From Strigamia acuminata (lineage: Eukaryota; Arthropoda; Chilopoda; Geophilomorpha; Linotaeniidae): a DNA stretch of 64,000 nucleotides. Below are positions 11,133 to 20,865 of the stretch, piece after piece. Location: contig OX442314.1 of assembly GCA_949358305.1 (NCBI GenBank), positions 3,599,087-3,663,086 of the forward strand. The letters are read 5' to 3'. How positions within the stretch are numbered: the first letter of the stretch is position 1; each line of letters begins with the position of its first letter. Made by a program: the position numbers and the translations under genes. A model generated the notes under the pieces. It was not told where the DNA came from and ran no database searches. It worked only from the letters and a program-made list of their open reading frames with translations.

Positions 11133-14100
11133 TTATGTGACCGATTCTTCGACGACTCGCTGCTTGCGAGCAAAAGAGAGAAAAACTTGTTCCAGAGTTG
11201 CCTGACTCACGGAATAGTCTTCGAGATTAAACAGCGCTTTCGCCTTCTCCATCGACTCGAAGAGGTACGCCCATTTGGTCTCCACGTCCTTAATTTGGTA
11301 ATGCACGAGTCCCTAAAACAAATGAATATAACTTAATACACAGTTTGCGGCAGCTACTTTTCCCTTATGCCGGGACTACTCGATTAAACGCCGGGCACTC
11401 AGCGGCAAGTTCAGCAATTGTCGGTGGCATCGAATAAACGCCGGGTTCCAAAAATGGGTGATTTTTCGCAAAAAGTCGAAGATTTTTGCGAAAGAATGAG
11501 CATTTTAAGCAAAAAAAATCATCATTTTTAGCAAAAAACCATCATTTTAAACGGAAAATCGGCGATTTTTAACAAAAAAAATCATCATTTTTAGCAAAAA
11601 AACCTCATTTTTTAGCAAAAAGTCATCATTTTAAACGGAAAATCGGCTGTTTTTAGCAAAAAAATCATCATTTTTAGCCATAAATCATCATTTTAAACGA
11701 AAAATCGGCTGTTTTTAGCAAAAAAATCATCATTTTTAGCCATAAATCATCATTTTTAGCCAAAAATGATCATTTAAAACGAAAAATCGGCGATTTTTAG
11801 CAAAAAAATCATCATTTTTAGCCATAAATTATGATTTTTGGCTAAAAATGATAATCGTCATTTTAAACAAAAAATCGGCAATTTTTAGCAAAAAATCGTC
11901 ATTTTTAGCAAAAAATCATAATTTTAAACGAAAAATCGGCGATTTTTAGCAAATAATCGGCGATTTTTCAGTTATGAGCCGGGCCTCGAATAAGTGCCAG
12001 GTGGGGCGAGTCGAAGAAACTATTAAACGCCCCGGCGTTTATTCGAGGCAGTACAGTATATTTCAAATTTCAGAAAGTAGATCCCGTTTGTTTATAAGAA
12101 AAATAAATAAAAACATCGTTTGGAGATCAAAATTGATCCTAGGTAAATGACACAATGTTAATTTAAATCTTTTTTTTTTATCTTACTTGGTGTATGTCCT
12201 GAAGAACGGCACTTGGAAATGTCTGCTCAATGTATGTCTGTAATTCCGTCTGCTTATTTGTCATTAGATTGATGGTCGAACTAGCACCGGGCTTGAGTTT
12301 GGCTAAAACTGTAAATCCCTGACTGAATTTGTTCTTCAGATGCTGGATCGGACCAAAACACTGGAACTGACCGTTCACCATAATGCCCACTCTGTTGCAG
12401 AGCACTTCACATTCCTCCATACTAGAAAATTTGTCCAAAATTAGTCCAAAATTTCATCACTATCATTCACTACATTCATTTACCTATGCGAAGTCAAAAC
12501 AACCGATATTCCCCGCCCGTTAGCGCTTCTTAGAATGTCCCATATTTTTCTCCTGGCGACCGGGTCCACTCCGGTCGTGGGCTCATCCAAAAATACGACC
12601 GGCGGATCTCCGATGAATCCCATGGCTGCACTCAGTTTTCTTTTATTTCCACCGCTAAATAAATAATTTTTTTTTAAAATAACTTTGTTCTAATCAGTTA
12701 AGTCTCTTTATTTCGAATACCTGTAGAAAAGCGTGATTTTATCGGCATGCTCGGTGAGGTCAAAGTCCACGATGTACTGATCGACAACCGCCTTTATTTG
12801 GGAACTGCAAATTCCACGAAGGTGAGCAAAAACGGTGAGGATTTCTCGTCCGGTCAAGTAATCGATGAGCGCATCAAATTGCGGGCAATAGCCAACTTGC
12901 TTTAAAAACTAAACCAAATATAGTTAGGTTAATGCACTTGGATGGATGAAAAACCTATCGGGGCTTACTTGTCCTCGCTTGTGCCGTACACTAGACCTGT
13001 TAATGTAAGCATCGCCGTGAGTGATGACCAAGTCGCCGGTAAGCATTTGAAATGTGGTCGTTTTGCCAGCGCCGTTAATTCCCAGCAGGCCAAAACATTC
13101 GGCGAAATGAACACCAAAACTCAAATCGTCAACGGCTGCAAAGTTGGAGAATACTTTCCTCAAGTCCTGCACCACCATAACATCGGTGTCGATGATGTCT
13201 GTATGGAAACGAAAAATGCTCTACAACTTTTCAATTGACATTGTTTCCTTTTAACGTTTGGAACAAACACCTTTCATTTACTTGTTAGTACAAGACAACC
13301 CTTGCTATTGCCATCAAACAGTTGGTGATAACCAGAATTCATTGTATACTCTTTCCGAACTCAAGAAGAGCCCTGGAAGCTGGGCTCCCATTGGCCTACT
13401 TGGAACTGCAATGCAACTACTGCTACACTAGTGAGATAGCTCGGCCAATGGGAGCCCAGCTTCCAGGGCTCTTCTTGAGTTCGGAAAGAGTATAGTGAAA
13501 TAATTTGTAATGGGAGAAATTTTTGTCAGCAATTACAATTTCGGTTTTTCGTTCGTTACATTTGTTTAATGTAACACAACCCAGTCTAAAGGTGGAAACA
13601 CAAGGGAGCGGGTAAAATTCCAAAGCTTGCTAGCACAAGTTTAATGAGGGAGTCATTTACAAGCTCACTTGACCCCACTTTTGGCTTACCAGCTTAACTG
13701 GCAAACTCAAGCTAGCTACCGTCTTCCCCCAAAATCTCCTCTAAGAATTTCCTCACGATTCTGATTGGCTGTCAAAGTCACATGACCAAAACGCCAGCAA
13801 GCTTGAAGCTGGTCAACCGAATTCAGTTTGATCGGAGCGGGTGAGTACAAGATCGCTTCAAAACAAACCTTTGAATAAAAACGCAAGCTTGTGTTTTCTC
13901 AAGCAGGTGAGTTTTTAGCCGCTTTTTCAAGTAAAAGCAAGTTTTTAAATTTTACCCGCTCCCTTGTGTTTCCACCTTTAGAAGCCCTGGTGTAGTTCAC
14001 ACTTAAATCACTTTTGTACAAAGTCTAATTTCTACACGTTTGTTCTGACGTGTAGAAAAGCAATAACGTAAACATAAATAACTCACTTGGATCGTGAATT

Positions 14101-14650
14101 CGCCGCTTTTCCGCAAGCACATCTTCATCTAACGCATTTCCCAGTCCGTCGAACGTGTTGACATTGTTTCTATTTCCAATCAATTGGTTTTTTCCCCGGC
14201 GAATTTTATACCAAAGCGTGTAGAAAACTCCCTGTTCGATGAGCGCCAAAATACCGAAATATAACACTCCGGTCACAGCCATCATGGTAACTTCCTGACT
14301 AATTCCGCTATCCCACTTAAAATAATCAGGCTTCACAGGAGGCAAACCAGTCAAACCCCCAAAGATTTCATTGAAAGATGAAATCTGAACCATTTTCATC
14401 AATGCCACGGTCACGGTGAAATTCGGTACAAGCCGAAACAGCCACTGAACGTCTCGTGCAATGTCCTTCAACGAATCGGAGCCGTATTGTTGGAACGTGT
14501 TGATGGTGATGCTCAAAGTGATGCCGGCTAACAAGTTGGCAATCGTCAGACGGCTGAATCCCGTTGCCGGAACCTTGGCCATGAACGACACGATGTAGGT
14601 AAAGGGAATCGAACACCAGCCGTACAATATGAGCAGTAAAATCACAATTC
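11133..14650 (-). CDS. ABCA3-like ABC transporter, piece B (TMD2 second part + NBD2 + stop)
   Basis: C-terminal part of an ABCA transporter in six exons: 14087-14650, 12969-13198, 12721-12908, 12484-12654, 12187-12421, 11133-11312; they sum to 521 in-frame codons plus TAA. Exon 1 holds the last TMD2 helices, then NBD2: Walker [13 protein letters not shown]-loop [12 protein letters not shown], signature [10 protein letters not shown] split across an intron, Walker [14 protein letters not shown]-loop VVLTSH. The last exon has the usual family ending ([19 protein letters not shown]). Exon 14143-14650 is identical to the exon at 1-508. The expected upstream TMD1, NBD1 and TM7 exons are absent above 14650, where MITE and repeat sequence starts instead. 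It is therefore a truncated duplicate, or the missing C-terminus of piece A displaced by assembly. Confidence 0.88.
11446..11970. repeat. Minisatellite in last ABCA piece B intron
   Basis: Irregular tandem copies built from 'aatcatcatttttagc' and 'aaacgaaaaatcggcg'. The array is flanked on both sides by short segments sharing 'aaacgcc' and 'ccggg' motifs (about 11385-11450 and 11980-12050). Confidence 0.8.
13344..13495. mobile_element. Foldback MITE, 52-bp perfect inverted arms
   Basis: Arms 13344-13397 and 13444-13495 are reverse complements (TATACTCTTTCCGAACTCAA at the outer end) around a loop of about 46 bp. Outer edges read TATA on both sides, compatible with a TA target duplication. No ORF. 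It lies in the intron between ABCA exons 12969-13198 and 14087-14650. Confidence 0.8.
13586..13981. mobile_element. MITE with 34-bp TIRs
   Basis: CTAAAGGTGGAAACACAAGG at 13586 onward is mirrored by its reverse complement ending at 13981; the 34-bp arms (to 13619 and from 13948) match almost perfectly. The interior of about 330 bp has no ORF. Same ABCA intron as the foldback element. Confidence 0.8.
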
Positions 14651-14914
14651 CTGCAAATTAAACACAATCAACTGAATAATTGTATGGGACAATGTCGTCG
14701 ATGTTCAAAACGGCACAAATTTTGAATTTAGTAATCTAACTACCATCTTCACACCGAAAATAACACCATGGTGTTGTATTCGAGTAATCGAGTTATGCTA
14801 GAAATGGCAATTTTGTAAACATAGATCAAATATTCGAATATAACACCACTTCAGCTTTCACACCATGGTGTTGTATTTGTTATATTCAAGTTTTTTATTG
14901 TTTTCGAATACACC
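14143..14914. repeat. Right copy of the 772-bp identical direct duplication
   Basis: Identical to 1-772. Beyond 14914 the sequence changes to unrelated DNA, truncating both the MITE and the ABCA gene at the same point. Confidence 0.95.
14740..14914. mobile_element. Truncated second copy of the palindrome MITE
   Basis: Carries the left TIR and the first two palindromes of the element at 598-1064, then stops in the third at the duplication breakpoint. Confidence 0.75.
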
Positions 14915-15430
14915 TGTTGTAGTAAAATATGAGATCTATGAATACGCATTTAAGATGCAATTCTTGATTTCTACCTCAAGGAGGGATTTAAAGGGATGAA
15001 GGAGGAAATCACCCGAGGCAAGGCCATGGGAAAGTGCATTAAATTATTCTGCTGTTTGAATTAAAGAGTTTTAAAAGGAAGTAGGTCATTGACTTCACCT
15101 GCTTCTATCACAACTGGTTTTTTTGGAACGTTTCATTTTACTGGAGGGAAAATGAATAAATGACGTGATTTGTTTACATGTACTTTGTTGGCAAAATCAC
15201 ACATATTAACCATTTTTAGGAAAGTGGGAGGTAATTAAAGTGAAAGTGGGGGTAAATCGTATGGACTTCCAATGACAGTGGGCAACATTTGCCATTGTTT
15301 AAAGTTTTCTGAGGGTATTGGAAGTGGGGGTTACGGCAAAATTAAAAGTGGGGGTAATTTTAAACGGTTTGTCTCGAGATGGTGAGTCGAATGCTATATT
15401 GCACGTATGGGTCAGGGTGTTTGATCACAT
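14915..15430. other. Unique-looking intergenic stretch after the duplication breakpoint
   Basis: No ABCA exon, TIR or known domain detected. Some loosely repeated 'gtgggggtaa' pieces near 15220-15360. Confidence 0.4.
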
Positions 15431-15439
15431 GTTGAATCT

Positions 15440-15865
15440 GCACTTGGTGAAATTTTGGCTATGTCCAACACGCTTCATTGGTGAAATTTTGGCTATGTCC
15501 AACACGCTTTGTTGGTGAAATTTGGCTATGTCCAACACGCTTCGTTGGTGATATTTTGACTATGTTCCACAAGCTTGGTTTGATATTTCGGCTATGTTCC
15601 ACAAGCTTGGTTTGATATTTCGGCTATGTTCCACAAGCTTGGTTTGATATTTCGGCTATGTTCCACAAGCTTGGTTTGATATTTTGACTATGTGCCACAA
15701 GCTTGGTTTGATATTTCGGCTATGTTCCACAAGCTTGGTTTGATATTTTGACTATGTCCATCACGCTTGGTTCGATATTTTGACTAAGTTCCACAAGCTT
15801 GGTTTGATATTCCGGCTATGTCCATCACGCTTGGTTCGATATTTTGACTAAGTTCCACAAGCTTC
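15440..15865. repeat. 32-35-bp tandem repeat ('gttccacaagcttggtttga')
   Basis: About a dozen copies with two subtypes ('gttccacaagcttggtttga' and 'gtccatcacgcttggttcga'), each containing 'atatttcggctatg' or 'atattttgactatg'. Confidence 0.9.
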
Positions 15866-15956
15866 TATATTTATATTTGTACTTATTTCTTATTTCATGT
15901 ATTTATATTTGCAATTATTTCTTATTTTAATTAAAATTCAATTCATTTGTAAATAA

Positions 15957-16116
15957 ATGTATTAAGATTTTTTAATAAAAAAGTCAATTGAAATGTTTAA
16001 TAGGAAATGTAAAATGTCTAATTCATTTCATTTACAAATAAATGTATTAAGAATTTTTACATTTCCTATTAAACATTTCAATTGACTTTTTTATTAAAAA
16101 ATCTTAATACATTTAT
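15957..16116. repeat. Large inverted repeat: ~58-bp perfect arms, ~40-bp loop
   Basis: Left arm 15957-16014 is the reverse complement of 16057-16116 (both contain AAATGTTTAATAGGAAATGT or its complement), with weaker pairing outward to about 15939 and 16135. The loop carries a third partial copy of 'aaataaatgtattaaga'. It resembles a foldback element; it lies about 1 kb left of the first Polinton ORF. Confidence 0.85.
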
Positions 16117-17091
16117 CTGCAAATAAATTGAATTATCTTTATTTGACCTAAAAACAATTTCATTTTAAATAAAAATTCAATTGCCCCTGGGGAAATTTTT
16201 TTTATTCACAAATGAAATGTGACCTAGTTGAAAGACCAGTTTAATTGCAAAAGAGTTGAAATGTATTAACACAATTTAAAATGAGAATTCGTTTGATTTT
16301 TTTGTCCTGTGTGTTGTTATTAATTCCTTATTTTAATTCTATTTACAAAAAAAAATAAAACTTATTTTTAAATAAGAAAAAGTTAATTGAAAGAAAGTTT
16401 TTATTTGTTAATAGATATTAAAGTTGGAATTTATTAAACCAATTTAAAAATGAAATGGAATTAGAATTAAAACTATCCATTAGAAAAAATCAAATGAATT
16501 CTCATTTGATTCTTTTTAATTCCATTTTAACTTTTATAATTAATAATTTTCATTTACAAATGAAAATTTTATTCCTTCTAAGTAATGGAACTTTCCAAAA
16601 CCAGCTGTGTTAAAAGTAAGCCATGTGACAGCATGTAATATATCTTGTAGGAAAAACGGATATGTGATCAAACAAACAAATTGATAAACATTTATCAAAA
16701 CAAAAAAAAACAAAAAAAAAATGTTAAACAGTCGAATGAAAATATTTTTTTCCTCACCAGCAATTAAATTTCCCCCCCCCCGAAGGCTTTTGCTCTTTAA
16801 AAACAAAAATAGCCTTTAGAGATTTTTTTTTAATGAGTCAGAAAAACAGGTTTTCAAAGTGACTCAATCAGAAATAAATGAATAATAAATTGTAAAGAAA
16901 AATAATTTTATTCAGCTTTTAATTAAAAATTCTTTTACACATTTTATTTGTTTTTCAAAATTTTTTTTTACATTGACAAACGAGTTAGCAGAACAGGGGG
17001 CACTGCAATGATTACATACGTCACAATTAAACAAGACACTGTTAAATGAATGGCGTAAGAATGCTCTAGTATGTTCATAAAACTCCATTTT
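16117..17091. other. AT-rich left flank of the Polinton
   Basis: No gene recognised. The left terminal inverted repeat of the Polinton should lie here or nearby, but it cannot be paired because the right end is lost at or beyond the N gap. Confidence 0.4.
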
Positions 17092-17382
17092 TTATAAACA
17101 TTCATTCTCTTCATCAAAAAAATCTATATCCTTAATTTTCTTGCCCGGAATAATTTGATACAACTGCCTTATGTGTACTCTTGTTTCTGAGTTGAGAGAA
17201 TCATGTATTATTCTTGCTCTTTTTATTATTTTGCTTAGTTCAGGAAATTGTCCATCAATGCGAAATACAAATGCAAAATTATTTATATCTGTAATTTCAG
17301 CCCCCCATCTACTTATAAGTTCAAAGATTATTTGCAGTAATATTTTCTCACTTTTTTCATAAGTTGCACAAAAAAATTCCAT
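17092..17382 (-). CDS. Hypothetical 96-residue protein at Polinton left end
   Basis: Not recognised. A mixed alpha/beta-like sequence starting MEFFCATYEK with an acidic C-terminus. It is in the same orientation as the protease/integrase block, separated by about 400 bp of AT-rich DNA, and could be an accessory gene of the element or flanking sequence. No signal peptide or transmembrane segment is evident. Confidence 0.4.
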   Translation of the reverse strand: MEFFCATYEKSEKILLQIIFELISRWGAEITDINNFAFVFRIDGQFPELSKIIKRARIIHDSLNSETRVHIRQLYQIIPGKKIKDIDFFDEENECL

Positions 17383-17781
17383 GTTATTCAGCTGAGAAAT
17401 AATTTATTTTTAATTGAAAATTTAATTAAAATGATGTTTACATACTATATTTTTAATTTATTTTTAATTGAAAATTTATTTAAAAGCAATTTTATTTATA
17501 TTTTTTAAAATTTATTTATTTATTATGCATTTGCCGGATGAGTCACGCTGCTTTAATATAATTACATGGTCACGTGTTTTGAATTAAATCAGGTGTTTAT
17601 TCACATATTCATTTTTATTTCCAGATTTAATATGTGAAATATAATTTGTAATTACACCCAATTAATCAAAAGACTATTTCCTTATTCAGAGAAAAAACAG
17701 TAAAATTAACAATATAAATATTATTTTAAAAACTTGTGATAATTAATTACATAATGCCGCATTATATATATAGAGTAGCAT

Positions 17782-18063
17782 TTAGCCGAATAAATGACTT
17801 ATTTCAGCCAATTCCTGGATTTCGGCGATAGTTACATTGTCGTGTACGTATTTGACGTGTTCAATATTCTCACTGGAAAATCTTCCAAGTTTCTCCACCA
17901 GAGTTTGAATCTTGATCTGAAATGCCGGTCGCCACAAAAGTAACGAATCGGTTCTCTGATCTATTGAGCCACCATAATGGACCAATAAAAATAAGGATAA
18001 ATGTTTCAAAATTATTTTCTTTTCATCGGTAGTTTTGTTCTGTTGGAGTTGAAAGAGATACAT
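17782..18063 (-). CDS. Hypothetical 93-residue protein in Polinton
   Basis: Not recognised. It starts MYLFQLQQNK, has a hydrophobic stretch ILKHLSLFLLVHYGG, and is mostly helical in character. Downstream of the protease in the minus-strand block, about 230 bp away. Possible accessory gene; codon quality resembles its neighbours. Confidence 0.45.
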   Translation of the reverse strand: MYLFQLQQNKTTDEKKIILKHLSLFLLVHYGGSIDQRTDSLLLWRPAFQIKIQTLVEKLGRFSSENIEHVKYVHDNVTIAEIQELAEISHLFG

Positions 18064-18295
18064 TTAATTCTTTTCTTTCTCAAATTGAAGTGAATATAAT
18101 AATGTTGCTTTTTTATATATAGAAAATTTTTGTTACGGTTTCATTTTTGATTTGACACGGACTTTAACACATGCCCGTGCTTGTTTGCAGACTTTCCGCA
18201 AGGTTTTGTGCGAATCTTTGTTGATTTCAAATTAGGATTGTTTTAACTTCTTAAATAATTTCATTTTTTTGAGAAAAATGGAAATTGGGTTTACT

Positions 18296-18715
18296 TTACA
18301 ACAACTCAAGATTATTCATTCCTCGAATGATTTTAATGATTGTATTCTGCCTGAGATTAAGATTGGCTGCTAAATAGAGCGCAAAGAGGCAAAACATCCC
18401 GCAAGAATCTTCTTTTGTCAACGAATACATTTCTTTTGTAGCATAATCTAGGGTAACGTCTCTTCCGACAAAATCAATGATCTCTTTAGGTGGAACGTTT
18501 CCCAAATTATCAAAGTATATGCCTCTGTCATTGCAAAGATACAAGCTGACCCAATGGGTACCACCACCCGTCGATGGGTCTAAATTGATGACGAAGCTTT
18601 CATTCTTGCCCCGGTGATTCGCGAGCGGTTTCAAGCAATCGATGGGCAACACGTTGTTGAAGTGAGCGATACGTAGTTTATTCTTCGCCCAGTTGTAAAT
18701 TTCCACGTTATTCAT
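18296..18715 (-). CDS. Adenain-like cysteine protease 1 (Ulp1/C5 fold), divergent
   Basis: 139 residues. The fold signature is present: His54 in GGTHWVSLY, Asp69 in YFDNLG, Cys105 in DSCGMFC. In adenovirus and Polinton maturation proteases a Gln before the Cys forms the oxyanion hole; here the corresponding stretch (YSLTKEDSCG) has none, so activity is uncertain. The ATG overlaps the integrase stop as ATGA (18712-18715). A second, more canonical protease lies at 25255-25569, so this copy may be a duplicated or recruited paralogue with another role. Confidence 0.85.
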   Translation of the reverse strand: MNNVEIYNWAKNKLRIAHFNNVLPIDCLKPLANHRGKNESFVINLDPSTGGGTHWVSLYLCNDRGIYFDNLGNVPPKEIIDFVGRDVTLDYATKEMYSLTKEDSCGMFCLFALYLAANLNLRQNTIIKIIRGMNNLELL

Positions 18716-19665
18716 TTTTTAATGTCGATGAGATCATCCACCCATGAATTATGCTTCTGATCGTAGCCGACCCATTTCACTAGGTACTTCCATGATCCAT
18801 CGCTGTTTTTCTTTTTTCTAATGACTTTCTCGATCAAGTAGGGATCATCTACCCTGGTTTCAGTTTTTTGGAGTTCTTCACGGTAAAAGGAACCTTCGAT
18901 CGATTCTCCCAAACTGTCTTTCAATTTGAAAATTGGAGGTTCATACGTCGTGTCCACTTTATCAATTGTAAAGATTTCATTAGTCCAATTTTGCAAAAAC
19001 CTTTTGTCAAATATGGATTTGGATTTGGAAATACGCACTCGGTCGCCCACTTTGAATTTAGGCTTGGACGTTGCTGGTTCGGGAAGTAATTTTAGTCTGA
19101 GCGCCTTTTCATGTTTGGGAGCCACATCTTTGGGTTTCATGTTGGTCGTACGGTGAACCGAAGAGTTATAACGGGTCATCAATTGGGGTAAGATAGTAAT
19201 CCAATTCCTCGAACCTTTCAAAGTAAAATGCCTGTACATGCGCTCTTTGAGCGTGCGATTGAACCGCTCGACCATGCTCGCTTTCAACGGCGAGTGTGTG
19301 GAAAAATGGTTGATGTTGAACTTTTTGACCAGTGCCTTGAAATGGGAATTGTAGAATTCTTTCCCCCAATCGGATGCCATGTTGACCGGCCCCTTATTCC
19401 CCGCTTTGACAAGCACCTTTTCAAATGCAGCGGTTACCTCTTTGCCAGTCTTTGATTTGATGGGAACCGCATACGCATATTTAGAGAACGCATCTATAAC
19501 CGTTAATAAGTATTTATAACCTTTGTTTACACGGGAAAAAGGTATCAATTCGACTAAATCGATCTGCCATAAGTCGTTGATTGCAAAAGATACGACCGGA
19601 CGTCTGACGTAATGCCTACGTGCCGGCTTATGTAATTCAGATACCAGTTGTTCTATGTCAGGCAT
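18712..19665 (-). CDS. Polinton integrase (DDE) with C-terminal chromodomain
   Basis: 317 residues; inserts the element into chromosomal DNA. Retroviral-type rve core: Asp36 (WQIDLVE), Asp99 (ASDWGKEF), Glu133 (SMVERFNRT). An SH3-like stretch (KVGDRVRIS) follows, then a chromodomain (about 272-317, YLVKWVGYDQKHNSWV). The protein begins shortly before the core and lacks the N-terminal zinc-binding/HTH segment usual for Polinton integrases. Its ATG lies directly after an A13 run that also forms the end of the upstream PLA2-like ORF, so the true N-terminus may involve another frame. Confidence 0.93.
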   Translation of the reverse strand: MPDIEQLVSELHKPARRHYVRRPVVSFAINDLWQIDLVELIPFSRVNKGYKYLLTVIDAFSKYAYAVPIKSKTGKEVTAAFEKVLVKAGNKGPVNMASDWGKEFYNSHFKALVKKFNINHFSTHSPLKASMVERFNRTLKERMYRHFTLKGSRNWITILPQLMTRYNSSVHRTTNMKPKDVAPKHEKALRLKLLPEPATSKPKFKVGDRVRISKSKSIFDKRFLQNWTNEIFTIDKVDTTYEPPIFKLKDSLGESIEGSFYREELQKTETRVDDPYLIEKVIRKKKNSDGSWKYLVKWVGYDQKHNSWVDDLIDIKK

Positions 19666-20062
19666 TTTTTTTTTTTTTTAGTCCCATTCCCAGTTTAAGT
19701 TTGGTATTGAACGTTGCTTTGATTGCTTTGGCGGCTAATTTTGTGCTTAAACTGACTGTTGGATCGGAGATGATTAAAACACATGCTTCGACCAACTTTC
19801 TGTCTGCTTCGTGTCTGGCTTCTAAGTTCTCATTTATGTAAGCAATGTCGTGCAGCTTGCACGCTTCATCCAATGGGTTTATGCCTTTATCACCTCTAGC
19901 TAAACGCTTATCTAATTTTGTGCCTGGACCGCAATAATTGTACCCAGGGATATGCATTTCTACCGGTAATTTATTGATTAGTTTATTCAAAAGTCCTTTT
20001 CCGGTTGCTGGAGATTTTTTTTTTTTATGAACTGATATTTCAAGGTCCCGCATGCCAAGCAT
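19658..20062 (-). CDS. Phospholipase A2-like protein (parvovirus VP1u/Phospholip_A2_4 type)
   Basis: 134 residues if the first ATG is used. Ca-binding loop YNYCGPGT (41-48) and catalytic His-Asp (HDIAY, 71-75) follow the short PLA2 pattern of parvovirus VP1-unique regions, which breach endosomal membranes during entry. A Lys-rich tail (LKKKK) ends it. The first ATG lies inside the overlapping zinc-ribbon ORF in another frame; the PLA2 domain proper starts after an A12 run (20015-20026). In related elements the zinc ribbon and PLA2 domain are, as far as I recall, one protein, so an indel or slippage at A12 may divide them here. Confidence 0.8.
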   Translation of the reverse strand: MLGMRDLEISVHKKKKSPATGKGLLNKLINKLPVEMHIPGYNYCGPGTKLDKRLARGDKGINPLDEACKLHDIAYINENLEARHEADRKLVEACVLIISDPTVSLSTKLAAKAIKATFNTKLKLGMGLKKKKNA

Positions 20063-20151
20063 TTACCTCTTTTGTAGGCTCTGTTGTTTTTAGTGACTCC
20101 CATTTCCAACGTGCCGGTAGGAGTAGACTTTTTACATTTAACGCAAAACAT
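19987..20151 (-). CDS. Small zinc-ribbon protein (DUF5679-like)
   Basis: 54 residues, too short for most ORF filters. MFCVKCKKST at the start and GKCLACGTLKYQF later give two CxxC knuckles (Cys3/6 and Cys31/34), the pattern of the small zinc ribbons seen in Polintons and related viruses. The frame stops 40 codons before the PLA2 catalytic site, just past an A12 homopolymer that it shares with the PLA2 ORF. It is divergent to the packaging ATPase, with about 37 bp between start codons, so the promoters must overlap. Confidence 0.75.
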   Translation of the reverse strand: MFCVKCKKSTPTGTLEMGVTKNNRAYKRGKCLACGTLKYQFIKKKNLQQPEKDF

Positions 20152-20187
20152 GTTTGTCTTCTTTTTTTTATTACGGGAATATAAAAA

Positions 20188-20865
20188 ATGAATGTCATAA
20201 ATTTTGACACGGGGCGTTTGGATAAATGTGATAAGTCGATTCTGCCAAAAAACATAAGATGCATCATGTGTGGCCCGGCTGAATGTGGGAAAACGAATCT
20301 GTTGCTAAACTTCCTGCATTGGCTACGGTTCGACAAGCTGATGGTGTTTTCTAAAACTTTATTTCAACCAAAATACGAGCGGTTAAGAGAGTTGTTCGAG
20401 GATCTAGAATCGGAATTGGGCAAACAGGTAGCTCATTTCTTCCCGAGCAACGAGGATGTGCCGTCTCCCGAACAACTTTTTGATAAATCCGTGAACAAGT
20501 CTATTTTTGTGTTTGATGATGTGATGACCGACAAGCAACATAATATTGAGAAATATTTTGCCCAGGGCCGTCATAGTAACGTAGACTCTTTTTACTTGTG
20601 TCAGACTTATAGCCGAATCCCAAAACAGGTGATAAGAGACAATGCCAATTTAATAATCATGTTCAGACAAGACGAAAGAAACATGAAACACGTTTTTGAC
20701 AACCATGTTGGAACGGACATGACGTACGTTCGATTCAGAGACATGTGTAAGTCGTGTTGGGATGATGATACGTTTGGCTTTCTCACCATTGACAAGACCA
20801 AGTCTATGTCGAGCGGGAGATATAAAAATAAATTTTCCCCATTTTTAAAAAATGAACATGAATAA
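20188..20865 (+). CDS. Genome-packaging ATPase (FtsK/HerA, A32-like)
   Basis: 225 residues. Walker A GPAECGKT (29-36), Walker B IFVFDD (106-111) and a downstream sensor Gln in YLCQTYSRIP (139) match Polinton/adintovirus A32-like ATPases that pump DNA into capsids. First gene of the plus-strand morphogenesis block. Its stop overlaps the start of the next ORF by 14 nt. Confidence 0.93.
   Translation: MNVINFDTGRLDKCDKSILPKNIRCIMCGPAECGKTNLLLNFLHWLRFDKLMVFSKTLFQPKYERLRELFEDLESELGKQVAHFFPSNEDVPSPEQLFDKSVNKSIFVFDDVMTDKQHNIEKYFAQGRHSNVDSFYLCQTYSRIPKQVIRDNANLIIMFRQDERNMKHVFDNHVGTDMTYVRFRDMCKSCWDDDTFGFLTIDKTKSMSSGRYKNKFSPFLKNEHE

Noticed and set aside
15440-15865. CRISPR-like array
   Set aside because: Repeats are head-to-tail without unique spacers; an ordinary minisatellite in a eukaryotic genome.
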